NCBI GenBank assembly: GCA_022823225.1
Contig: JAJDXM010000085.1
Coordinates: 62,001 to 126,000, forward strand
From: Gemmatimonadota bacterium
GTDB taxonomy: Bacteria > Gemmatimonadota > Gemmatimonadetes > Longimicrobiales > Gaopeijiaceae
Length of the DNA: 64,000 bases
Direction: 5' to 3'
The notes beneath the pieces are model-generated. The model ran no database searches. It was given only the letters and a program-made list of their open reading frames with translations, and was not told where the DNA came from. The position numbers were made by a program, and so were the translations under genes. This document shows positions 55,423 through 63,055 of the stretch, in pieces; position 1 is the first letter of the stretch; every line of letters begins with the position of its first letter.

Positions 55423-56913
55423 TCAGCGGATCCCTCCCTGCGGCCCGCCGCGGGTCGACCGGGACGCTCCATCGGCTCCGAGGGACGGGGACCAGTCGGT
55501 GTCCTCGGCGTCCACATTCGCCACCAGAACCCGGGTCCGCCCGGTAACCGAGTCGACGACGAACACGCCGGTACCGTTGCTCCGCTCACCGATGAAGACG
55601 ATGTGCCGCCCGTCGGGGGCCCAGCTCGGATCCTCGTTGTTGCCTTCCCGGGTCAGCTGTGTGAGGCGGCTGCCGCCCTCGTCGAGGTCGGCGATGAAGA
55701 TGTGGTAGCGCGCGTACGTCCCGCGCCCCTGGATCCGCCCGGCGAAGGCGACCTGATCGGCCAGGGGCGACCAGTCGGGGTCGGTGAAAAACCCTCCCTG
55801 GCCGTACCTGTAGGGGGACAGAGTCTGCGGGCGCCCGCCCTCCGACGGCATGATCAATACCTGCGGCGTGTGGGAGCCGAAACGGAGGGAGACGAACACG
55901 ATCGAACGGCCATCCCGGGAATAGCTGGGCTGGACGTTCTCCGAGAGCCCCGAGACCAGCTGACGCAGACAGCAGTCGTCACGGATGTTGTAGCTGAACA
56001 GGCCATCGACGCTGCGGCTCATCAGCCTGAAGACGATCTCGCCGCCGTGCGGATGGTACGCGGGCATGTGATGTTGGCCTTCATTTGCCGGCCCGATGCT
56101 GCGCTCGGTGTTCCGGGCCAGGTCCAGCTCGAAGATCCTGGGCACCCCCGTCTTGTAGGAGGTATACGCGATCCGGGCGCCGTCGGGCGACCACGCGGGC
56201 GAAATCGCGAGGTCACTGTCCCAGGTCAGGCGTCTCAGGTTCGCTCCGTCGGAGTCGACCATGTAGAGTTCCTTGCTGTCCGGGTCCCCGAAGGGGCGCA
56301 TCCGGAAGACGATCCTGCTGGCCGCCATTCCCTGCTCGCCCGTGACCCACATTACCACCTGGTCGGAGACCCTGTGGACCGCCATTCGGAAGTCCGGATG
56401 GTCCGGCGCGGGCAGGGGAACCCGGGTGCGGGCGCGCAGGTCGGCCGTGACGATGTCGTGCAGTTCGACCGAAAGGAACCGCGAGCCGGCAACGCGCTCC
56501 ACCCTGCCGGTCAGCAGCCAGTCGACGCCGTACTGGTCCCAGAATCCGTACTCCACGCCTTCATCGCTGAACACCGCGGGAAGGGAGTCGACGATGACGA
56601 AACGGTCGCTGTAGTCCAGATCGCGGGCCAGGATGGCGCCCACCCTCTCGCCCACCTCGGGGCTGTCGCCGGTCGTGGCGATCGGCAGGATGGCGATGGG
56701 GGGCACGTAGCGGTTTTCGTAGAGCAGCGTCAGGGCCACTCCCGGTATCACGCCTTCCTCCTGGGCGGCGAGCAGTGCCGGCGCGACTGCCACGGCGGCT
56801 GTCGCCAGCGCCGGAATCCCGGCTCGCCGGCCGTGCGCGACGATGCTCGCAAGGAATGCCGTCCGTGGCGGCCGACGGGACTGCGTCAGTGTGCGCACTG
56901 CGGTTTCCATCAT
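55423..56913 (-). CDS. tolB: Tol-Pal periplasmic protein TolB
   Basis: 496 residues. A long N-terminus precedes a signal sequence (IPALATAAVAVAPALLAAQ). The N-terminal TolB domain (PPIAILPIATTG, VDWLLTGRVERVAGSRFLSVELHDI) is followed by a beta-propeller with repeated WD40-like PD40 units (AWSPDGARIAYTSYKTG, SYSRDGRSIVFVSLRFG, SWAPDGRHIVFIGERSNG). It bridges Pal and TolA. The start overlaps the tolA stop in ATGATG. Confidence 0.95.
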   Translation of the reverse strand: MMETAVRTLTQSRRPPRTAFLASIVAHGRRAGIPALATAAVAVAPALLAAQEEGVIPGVALTLLYENRYVPPIAILPIATTGDSPEVGERVGAILARDLDYSDRFVIVDSLPAVFSDEGVEYGFWDQYGVDWLLTGRVERVAGSRFLSVELHDIVTADLRARTRVPLPAPDHPDFRMAVHRVSDQVVMWVTGEQGMAASRIVFRMRPFGDPDSKELYMVDSDGANLRRLTWDSDLAISPAWSPDGARIAYTSYKTGVPRIFELDLARNTERSIGPANEGQHHMPAYHPHGGEIVFRLMSRSVDGLFSYNIRDDCCLRQLVSGLSENVQPSYSRDGRSIVFVSLRFGSHTPQVLIMPSEGGRPQTLSPYRYGQGGFFTDPDWSPLADQVAFAGRIQGRGTYARYHIFIADLDEGGSRLTQLTREGNNEDPSWAPDGRHIVFIGERSNGTGVFVVDSVTGRTRVLVANVDAEDTDWSPSLGADGASRSTRGGPQGGIR

Positions 56914-57719
56914 CGTTCACCCTCCTCCCCGGACGGTTCGAATTGCCCGCCCCTGGGGCGCAGCTCGAGTATGATCGGCAGTACATCGAAAGGGTAGTCT
57001 TCGGGCAGTGGCCCGAGCCGGTTCTGCTTGCCCGCGCATTCGATCGCCTCAAGGGCCTGCCAATCGAAGGTCGTGCGCCCGGAACTCCGTACGACGTCGA
57101 AGCCCGTGGTTCGGCCGTCCCTTTCGATTTCGAACTGGACCGTTGCCACGCGGTCCTCCGTCGTGCGGAGGCACCGCTCTATCTGCCGCAGGATGTTGGC
57201 GAAGTACTCCGGATGCTCGGCCTTGAAGCCTTCCTGCCGGACCTGGAGCTGCTCGAAGCTGAGCTGCTCTTCTTCCTCCTCCTCCACCTCCTCGGTTTCG
57301 ACCGGGACCGGGGTTTCGTCTGCGGGTGGGGGTTCCTCGGGCTCGGGCTCGGGAGGGGTCTCCGTGGAGTCGGGCTCCGGCTCGGGTTCCGGCTCGGGCT
57401 CCTCGTCCTCGAGCAGGGGGAGCGGGTCTTCCTCCTCCCGGACCGTCGGTTCGGGTTCCTCGGGCGTCTCCACCACCAGCTCGTCCTCTGCCGCCGGCGG
57501 CTCCGGCTCTTCGGGCGGGGGCGTACGGGGCGGAGGAGTACGCATGATTTCGAGTTCCATGACCCGGTAGTAGAGCCGGTCCGGCTGGAGCGCCGGAACC
57601 ACCCAGAAGACCGCCACCAGGGCGATCAGGTGAATCAGGAGCGACATCCCCAGGGAGCGGGCGCCCAGCGGCCTGCGCGCGCCGCCGAAGAACGGAGAAT
57701 GCCCGGAGGAGGAACTCAT
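56910..57719 (-). CDS. tolA: TolA/TonB-family energy-transducing protein
   Basis: 269 residues. One N-terminal membrane anchor (SLGMSLLIHLIALVAVFWVVPAL), a long linker of Pro, Glu and Thr (about 55-155), and a C-terminal TonB_C-like domain (QIERCLRTTEDRVATVQFEIERDGRTTGFDVVRSSGRTTFDWQALEAI). Its position between tolR and tolB assigns it as TolA. The linker is strongly acidic, unlike the Lys/Ala-rich helix of enteric TolA or the EP/KP repeats of TonB. ATG 57719 overlaps the tolR stop in ATGA. Confidence 0.9.
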   Translation of the reverse strand: MSSSSGHSPFFGGARRPLGARSLGMSLLIHLIALVAVFWVVPALQPDRLYYRVMELEIMRTPPPRTPPPEEPEPPAAEDELVVETPEEPEPTVREEEDPLPLLEDEEPEPEPEPEPDSTETPPEPEPEEPPPADETPVPVETEEVEEEEEEQLSFEQLQVRQEGFKAEHPEYFANILRQIERCLRTTEDRVATVQFEIERDGRTTGFDVVRSSGRTTFDWQALEAIECAGKQNRLGPLPEDYPFDVLPIILELRPRGGQFEPSGEEGER

Positions 57720-58129
57720 CGGATGACCTCTTCCAGGATCAGGACGGGCGTCGCCCCTTCGGAATCCACGACATCCAGCAATGTCGCCATGATTCCGTAG
57801 TGGGCCAGCGAATCCCCCCTCAGCACCACCAACTCCAGTTCGCCCGCCCGGATCAACTGGCGCAGCGCAGCGGGCGCCTCGTCGCGCGGCACCGGCAACT
57901 CGCCGAAGAAGATCGAGTCGGGAGGGCGCACCGAGACGGTAAGCTGATTCTCGTTCGCCTCGATGTAGCCCGGGTCGCCGCGCGGCAGGTTCAGCTCGAT
58001 CCCTCCCTGCATCACGGGCGCGGTGATGATGAAGATGACGAGCAGGGTGAAGGCCACGTCGACCAGGCTGGTCACGTTGATCTCGGCGCGCACCGGGAGG
58101 GGGGAGCGCTCCACGCCGCGCTTCCTCAT
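57716..58129 (-). CDS. tolR: Biopolymer transport protein TolR/ExbD
   Basis: 137 residues: one N-terminal membrane helix with the conserved aspartate region (NVTSLVDVAFTLLVIFIIT, D about residue 24) and a periplasmic domain. With TolQ it forms the proton-driven motor for TolA. The gene follows tolQ by 19 bases. The initial residues (MRKRGVERSPLPVRAEI) are more basic than usual. Confidence 0.94.
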   Translation of the reverse strand: MRKRGVERSPLPVRAEINVTSLVDVAFTLLVIFIITAPVMQGGIELNLPRGDPGYIEANENQLTVSVRPPDSIFFGELPVPRDEAPAALRQLIRAGELELVVLRGDSLAHYGIMATLLDVVDSEGATPVLILEEVIR

Positions 58130-58148
58130 GCCGGTCCGTTCCCTGCCG

Positions 58149-58859
58149 TCATACGAAGCCGTCCTTGGCCAGACTCCCGATGAACTCGCTGGCGAACCCC
58201 TCGAACTCTCCCAACACGAGATTCAGGCGCGCCGCGAAATGGTTGTAGGCGATCACCGAGGGGATGGCCACGGCAAGGCCGATCACGGTCGTGACAAGGG
58301 CCTCGGCCACCCCGGGCGCGACCGCCCCGATGTTCGCCGAACCCGCCTGCGTGATCCCGATGAAGGTGTTCATGACGCCGATCACCGTCCCCATGAGTCC
58401 GAGCAGCGGCGAGACCGAGCCGATGACCGCGAGCCAGTTGAGCCCGTGCCCAAGATCGTCGATCTCCTCCGCCTCGATCTTTTCGATCACCATGCGGAGC
58501 GCCTCGAGCTGCGTGAGCGAGAGTCCGGCGGCATGACCTTTCCCGCCGAGCGCACCCGGCCGCAGGTCGTCGAAGAAGCCGAGTCCGCCCTGAAAGAGGC
58601 GCGTATAGGGAGACGGCGGAAGCTTCTGAACCGCCTGGTACGCTTCGCCCAGGTTCGTCACGGACCCGAGGTGCGCCAGGAACCGGTCCCCCTCGGCGCG
58701 CACGCTGCGGAAGTGCCGGACCTTGGCGATGATCACCCAGAGGGAAACAACCGAGAAGAGACCCAGCACACCCAGCACGACGTGGGTCGGCGGGCTCGCC
58801 CCCACGATCATGTCGAGCATGCTGCGGGGCGTATCGGGCTGCATGAGCGTACCCTTCAC
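58149..58859 (-). CDS. tolQ: MotA/TolQ/ExbB proton channel protein
   Basis: 236 residues. Three predicted membrane helices: HVVLGVLGLFSVVSLWVII, then the conserved pair GLNWLAVIGSVSPLLGLMGTVIGVMNTF and VAPGVAEALVTTVIGLAVAIPSVIAYNHF, which line the proton channel. GTG 58859 overlaps the epimerase stop in GTGA; an ATG five codons on gives the more family-like MQPDTPRSML start. It is the first Tol gene of the operon. Confidence 0.94.
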   Translation of the reverse strand: MKGTLMQPDTPRSMLDMIVGASPPTHVVLGVLGLFSVVSLWVIIAKVRHFRSVRAEGDRFLAHLGSVTNLGEAYQAVQKLPPSPYTRLFQGGLGFFDDLRPGALGGKGHAAGLSLTQLEALRMVIEKIEAEEIDDLGHGLNWLAVIGSVSPLLGLMGTVIGVMNTFIGITQAGSANIGAVAPGVAEALVTTVIGLAVAIPSVIAYNHFAARLNLVLGEFEGFASEFIGSLAKDGFV

Positions 58860-59878
58860 CCGGTTGGCGCCGCGGCCCGCGACGACGCGATATCACAGAA
58901 GGTGCGCGCCAGGCCGTCGGCGAGCGAGTGCCTGGGCGACCATCCCATCGCCCGGAGCCGCCCCGTCGCCAGCACACTCCGCCTGAGCTCCCCGGGCCGG
59001 GCCGCCCGGTGCGCGCGCCCGGGCCGCACACCGGCGGCCTCCTCAAGGATGGCCGCCAGCGTGTTGACGCTGGTCGCGACCTCCGTGCCCACGTTGTAGG
59101 CTCTCGCGTCCAGCCCTTCCCCGTCCTCGAGCGGCATGTCCGCCGCCACCAGGTTGGCGCGCGCCACGTCCTCGACATGGATGTAGTCCCGCGTCTGTTC
59201 GCCGTCGCCGTAAATGATCAGGGGCTCCCTCTCGATCAGGCGGTTGGAGAATATGGCCACCACGCCGGCCTCCCCACTGGGATCCTGCCGCGGGCCATAA
59301 ACGTTGCCGTAGCGCAGCGCTACGTACTCGAGGCCATGCACCGCACGGTAGTAGCCGAGGTAGTATTCCCCGGCGAGCTTCGACACTCCGTAGGGGGACA
59401 GCGGACGCTTGGCCGCACTCTCCGGGGTGGGATTCGCATCCGGTTCGCCGTAGACCACCCCCCCGCTGGAAACGAAGACCACGCGGCGCGTTCCGGCCGC
59501 GCGCGCGCCCTCCAGGATATTGAGGAGCCCGGCGATGTTCACGGCGGCGTCCGCGACGGGATCGGCGACCGAAACGCGTACATCGATCTGGGCCGCGTGG
59601 TGGTTGATCAGGTCGAAGCCGACATCGCGAATCAGCTCCCTGGCGCGCGGATCGGCGATGTCCATCCGGACGAACTCGGCGTCGGCCGGCACGTTGGACA
59701 ATCGCCCCGAAGAGAGGTCGTCGATCACCCAGACGCGATCGCCCCGCGCGATATGGGCGTCCGCCGTGTGACTCCCAACGAAGCCCGCACCGCCAGTGAC
59801 CAGGACCCTCCGACTCGAACCGGAAATCGTCTCCAGACTCCTCCCCTTTCGCTGTGGTCGGACCGGCCGCCAGCGCAA
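58856..59878 (-). CDS. NAD-dependent epimerase/dehydratase (extended SDR)
   Basis: 340 residues as drawn. The Rossmann loop VLVTGGAGFVGSHTADAHI, NHHAAQIDVRVSVADP, VFVSSGGVVYGEP, the YxxxK dyad in SPYGVSKLAGEYYLGYY, and LRYGNVYGPRQDP fit UDP-glucose 4-epimerase/nucleotide-sugar enzymes. Product unknown; an envelope glycan role fits the Tol neighbours. TTG 59878 is the only ordinary start in frame, but the Rossmann fold starts only about 25 residues later; CTG 59836, six bases after AGGGG, is a possible start (326 residues). Confidence 0.88.
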   Translation of the reverse strand: MRWRPVRPQRKGRSLETISGSSRRVLVTGGAGFVGSHTADAHIARGDRVWVIDDLSSGRLSNVPADAEFVRMDIADPRARELIRDVGFDLINHHAAQIDVRVSVADPVADAAVNIAGLLNILEGARAAGTRRVVFVSSGGVVYGEPDANPTPESAAKRPLSPYGVSKLAGEYYLGYYRAVHGLEYVALRYGNVYGPRQDPSGEAGVVAIFSNRLIEREPLIIYGDGEQTRDYIHVEDVARANLVAADMPLEDGEGLDARAYNVGTEVATSVNTLAAILEEAAGVRPGRAHRAARPGELRRSVLATGRLRAMGWSPRHSLADGLARTFCDIASSRAAAPTG

Positions 59879-60039
59879 CAGATCCCGTCCGCGGACGGCT
59901 GCCGCGTTTGTATACGCTAATCAAAACCGGGATGGTTGGTAACGGACGCTCCCCTTGGTGGTGCAAAGCGGCCGTCCATGACGTATTATGTCACCGTGCC
60001 CAGCCGGAACTGGAACCGCGGGGATTCAGCCAACGCAAC

Positions 60040-61197
60040 ATGATCGCCAGGAATCGCAGCCATTTGGCCTCCATCATGGATGGCCACATGAACCGCGTGC
60101 GCAACAGTGGCCCCGGCACGCCGGACGGCCGCAACGCCGCGCCGATCAAGACCTACCTGATCGAGGGATGCGGGCCCCTGCCCGACCCCGATGACGTGGT
60201 GGGGCCCTTCGGCACGCTGCGCTTGATCACGCAGGACCCGGTCCTAAGCGATCGATTCCCCGTGAGGATGCATCCCTCCAGCGATCCCTGCCTGGCAACG
60301 ATCAGGGGGCTCCGCGCGAACCATGCCCCCATCTCCTTTTACGTGGACTACACGGATCCGCGCTTCTGGCTGTTATACGGCTTCGCGCCCAGCAGAATAG
60401 CGGACAGGTTCATCTCCACGCTTGTCGCAACCCACCGGGACGTGGGCCGCACAACGTTCTGCAGCGAGTTTCTGTCGGCAGCAACCGACATCGGGTCCGC
60501 CGTCGCCCTTTCTCTCGACCACGAGGGCGTAATGGACGAGGAGGAAAAGGACGTGGCCCGTGTTCCCGAATCCGTGAAGGCACGCCTGTGGGGCACCCAG
60601 GCGGAGCGGCTGACGAACCTGATGCGCCAGCTCGGCTCGCTGTCGGACGGCATCGCGCTGTCGCAGGTCCGGTTGAGACACAGTCCCGGGAATCACGACT
60701 CCGAACGGTTCTCCCTGAACGATGTGAGGTTCGACGGCAGGATGATCACGCGCGGCACATCCTTCAGCGCGCACCGGTCGCTGGCGGAGGCCCTGCGGAC
60801 ACGATACGCCCGGCAGGTTGCGGACATCGAGTCCGGATACCAGGTGCGCCTCGAGGACTCGGGCGGAGTCCTTCTGGGGAAGTCGCTGGCCCTGCACCTG
60901 GCACGTCCCGTCCGGAACCTCCAACGGCTTTGCGAGAGGATCTTTTCGTCCGCCAGCCCCTTTCTGCTCTGGGGACTCCCGGTGCAACGCGGCCCCGGCA
61001 GTGTGTGCGTGAAGGCCGTCGACCTCGACCTGGGCCAACGCATGGACCTCGAATTCACACCGGATTTCATCCGGCTGTTCGTTCCGAAGGAAACATCGGG
61101 GAGCGCCGTTCTGCGCTTCTACACCAACGTTCAGCACCGTCTCGATCCTCGTGTGCGGATGCTGGACCAGGACGAGAATGAAATACTGCAGCCATAA
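60040..61197 (+). CDS. Uncharacterised protein, first gene of an orphan pair
   Basis: 385 residues from ATG 60040; family not recognised. No signal peptide, membrane helix, P-loop, nuclease or metal motif is evident. The middle (LANHAPISFYVDYTDPRFWLLYG-type aromatic stretch, then ISTLVATHRDVGRTTFCSEFLSAATDIGSAVALSLDHEGVMDEEEKDV) and the C-terminus (FTPDFIRLFVPKETSGSAVLRFYTNVQHRLDPRVRM) read as an alpha/beta cytoplasmic protein. Codon third positions look less GC-rich than in neighbouring genes. Its start is uncertain: no Shine-Dalgarno precedes 60040, 60079 or 59932. It is divergent from the epimerase and overlaps the next gene by 20 bases. Confidence 0.7.
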   Translation: MIARNRSHLASIMDGHMNRVRNSGPGTPDGRNAAPIKTYLIEGCGPLPDPDDVVGPFGTLRLITQDPVLSDRFPVRMHPSSDPCLATIRGLRANHAPISFYVDYTDPRFWLLYGFAPSRIADRFISTLVATHRDVGRTTFCSEFLSAATDIGSAVALSLDHEGVMDEEEKDVARVPESVKARLWGTQAERLTNLMRQLGSLSDGIALSQVRLRHSPGNHDSERFSLNDVRFDGRMITRGTSFSAHRSLAEALRTRYARQVADIESGYQVRLEDSGGVLLGKSLALHLARPVRNLQRLCERIFSSASPFLLWGLPVQRGPGSVCVKAVDLDLGQRMDLEFTPDFIRLFVPKETSGSAVLRFYTNVQHRLDPRVRMLDQDENEILQP

Positions 61198-62038
61198 GCT
61201 CTCTGTTCAGAACCTCCTGATCGGGATGTGCCGGGGATCGCCCGGAGTTCCCCGAACGATCAGGCGGATGGGGTACCGGGACCGCTGGATTGCGGGCAAC
61301 CTGCTCGGAAGGACCGGGACGGCGGCGGATCCGGTGCTGGTGCTGGCATCCGCCCAATCGCGCCACTCCTTCTTTGTCGAGGCGTGCGAAGAGCCGGAGA
61401 TGGATCCCGGGCGCCTCGACAGGTATGCGTCGGTGACGGCCGTGGACCTGCGCGAAAGGACCCCGCTGTCCCAGGATCAGACCGAGCTCTACGGCGTCGC
61501 GGTCTTCGGGCTGGAAGAACACCGCGACACTCTGCGAAGCAGCATTCGGGACAGCAAGCTGAAACCCACCCTGCTGCTGCGCACCGGGGACGGGCTGGTC
61601 ATCGACGCCAACCCGTTTCCCAAGGTTGCGCTGGCCAACCTCTTCCGTCCGGTTCTGTCCCTGGATTGGGAATCCGCCCCCCTGGGCTGGATCGCCTATG
61701 ACCACGAATCCAATCTTGCGGAGGTGGCGCAGGCCGTGATCCCGCAGGTCATCGCCTATGCGGCCGGAAGAGTGAACCGGGTGAAGATCGGCCGTGTCTG
61801 CGAGGATCACCTGCTTTGGGACCTCTCCACCCGGGCGGCCCGCAGGCAAATGCGCGCAAAGGTCAACGCCGCGCTTTCCTCCGCGGCCAGGCACGAATTC
61901 AGCGAGTTCTTCACCCTGCGCTCCGGAGCCCTGACGTTCTCCGGCACCGCGCAGGCGGCGATCCGGGCCCCGGGTTCGCCGACTCTGAAGAGGATGGCGC
62001 GCCACCACGCGGCCCTCCTGGAGCGGTTGGCCGGCTAG
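61178..62038 (+). CDS. Uncharacterised protein, second gene of an orphan pair
   Basis: 286 residues from ATG 61178; family not recognised. The first 35 residues are basic and cysteine-containing and could be untranslated if ATG 61226 or 61270 is used. Recognisable secondary-structure-like stretches are DPVLVLASAQSRHSFFVEA, TELYGVAVFGLEEHRD, LKPTLLLRTGDGLVIDANPFPKVALANLF, and a helical C-terminus (SPTLKRMARHHAALLERL). No catalytic motif is visible. It overlaps the preceding gene by 20 bases in a different frame, so the two products are probably made together. It is convergent with the SDR gene 83 bases away. Confidence 0.68.
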   Translation: MKYCSHKLSVQNLLIGMCRGSPGVPRTIRRMGYRDRWIAGNLLGRTGTAADPVLVLASAQSRHSFFVEACEEPEMDPGRLDRYASVTAVDLRERTPLSQDQTELYGVAVFGLEEHRDTLRSSIRDSKLKPTLLLRTGDGLVIDANPFPKVALANLFRPVLSLDWESAPLGWIAYDHESNLAEVAQAVIPQVIAYAAGRVNRVKIGRVCEDHLLWDLSTRAARRQMRAKVNAALSSAARHEFSEFFTLRSGALTFSGTAQAAIRAPGSPTLKRMARHHAALLERLAG

Positions 62039-62121
62039 TAGCGGCCCGAAGCGGGTATCGCCCCGGCAGTCGAGCGGGTCTCCGTCCACGGGCCTTCGGG
62101 AGATGGGGGCGGGCCGGCCAC

Positions 62122-62910
62122 CTACATTCCCGGTGGCGTGAATCTCCCGTCGATCGCGGTCCAGCCGCCGTCCGCAAAGAGGACCGTCCCGGTCACATAG
62201 CTCGCGGCATCCGAAGCGAGGAACACCGTCGGTCCAATCATTTCGCTCGCGCTTCCCCACCGGTTCAGGATGTTGCGACCGGCGTAGGCCGCGTACCAGC
62301 CGGGACTGTCCCTGATCGGCGCAGTGAGCGGCGTATCGATCACGCCGGGCGCGATGGCGTTGACCCGTACGCCGCAGGGCCCGAGCTCGGCCGCCGCGGC
62401 GCGCACCAGCTGGACGATCCCCGCCTTGGTGGCGGCGTACATGCTCTGACCCGGCTCCACGACAACGGAGCGGATCGAACTGAAGAGTACGATCGATCCC
62501 GATCCCTGTGCCCTCATGATGCGTCCGGCCGACTGCAGGACGTGCGCACTCCCCTTGAGGTTGAGGCCGAGGACGCGGTCGATCTCCTCGTCGGTGTAGT
62601 CCAGGAGCGGTTTGCGCACATTGACTCCCGGCGTGCAGACCACGACGTCCAGGGTGCCTCGTTCGGCGACAACGGCCTGGAAGGCGCCGGTCACGGCCGG
62701 GCCGTCCAGAATGTCGAGTGGGGCCGCGGCCGCCTCCCCGCCGGCCGCGCGGACGATCGCGGCCGTGCGCGCCGCCGCGGCCCCGTCGATGTCGAAACAC
62801 GACAGGTGCGCTCCCGCCTCCGCGCACCCGATCGCGACGGCCTCGCCGATGCCGGAGCCGCCGCCGACCACCACGGCCGTCCGGCCTGACAGGCTGAAAG
62901 TGTTGCTCAC
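62122..62910 (-). CDS. Short-chain dehydrogenase/reductase
   Basis: 262 residues. TGxxxGxG as VVVGGGSGIGEAVAIG, NNAG replaced by VCTPGVNVRK, the catalytic serine in VLFSSIRSVV, YxxxK in SMYAATKAGIVQLV, and the PG motif in IAPGVIDTPL. The C-terminal YVTGTVLFADGGWTA is typical of classical SDRs that resemble 3-oxoacyl-ACP reductases. Substrate unknown. GTG 62910 is chosen because AGGAG lies about nine bases upstream; an upstream in-frame GTG (62943) would start within a GTGGACAA core motif. Confidence 0.9.
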   Translation of the reverse strand: MSNTFSLSGRTAVVVGGGSGIGEAVAIGCAEAGAHLSCFDIDGAAAARTAAIVRAAGGEAAAAPLDILDGPAVTGAFQAVVAERGTLDVVVCTPGVNVRKPLLDYTDEEIDRVLGLNLKGSAHVLQSAGRIMRAQGSGSIVLFSSIRSVVVEPGQSMYAATKAGIVQLVRAAAAELGPCGVRVNAIAPGVIDTPLTAPIRDSPGWYAAYAGRNILNRWGSASEMIGPTVFLASDAASYVTGTVLFADGGWTAIDGRFTPPGM

Positions 62911-63055
62911 TGGGGCTCTCCTCGCATTGTCCGGTTTGTCCACGGGGTGTCACGACGCCACAATGTAAGGGCCCCGCCCGCGGGGCAAACCGTGCAGGAG
63001 AGCCCACCGCCCGCGCGGACCCCCGGGATCGCCGGACATCCAACGGATCAAGCCC

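Noticed and set aside
56925-56950. GGTTCGAATT resembling a tRNA T-arm
   Set aside because: It lies within the tolA coding sequence, with no matching acceptor, D-arm or anticodon stem around it. No tRNA or rRNA gene was found in the window.
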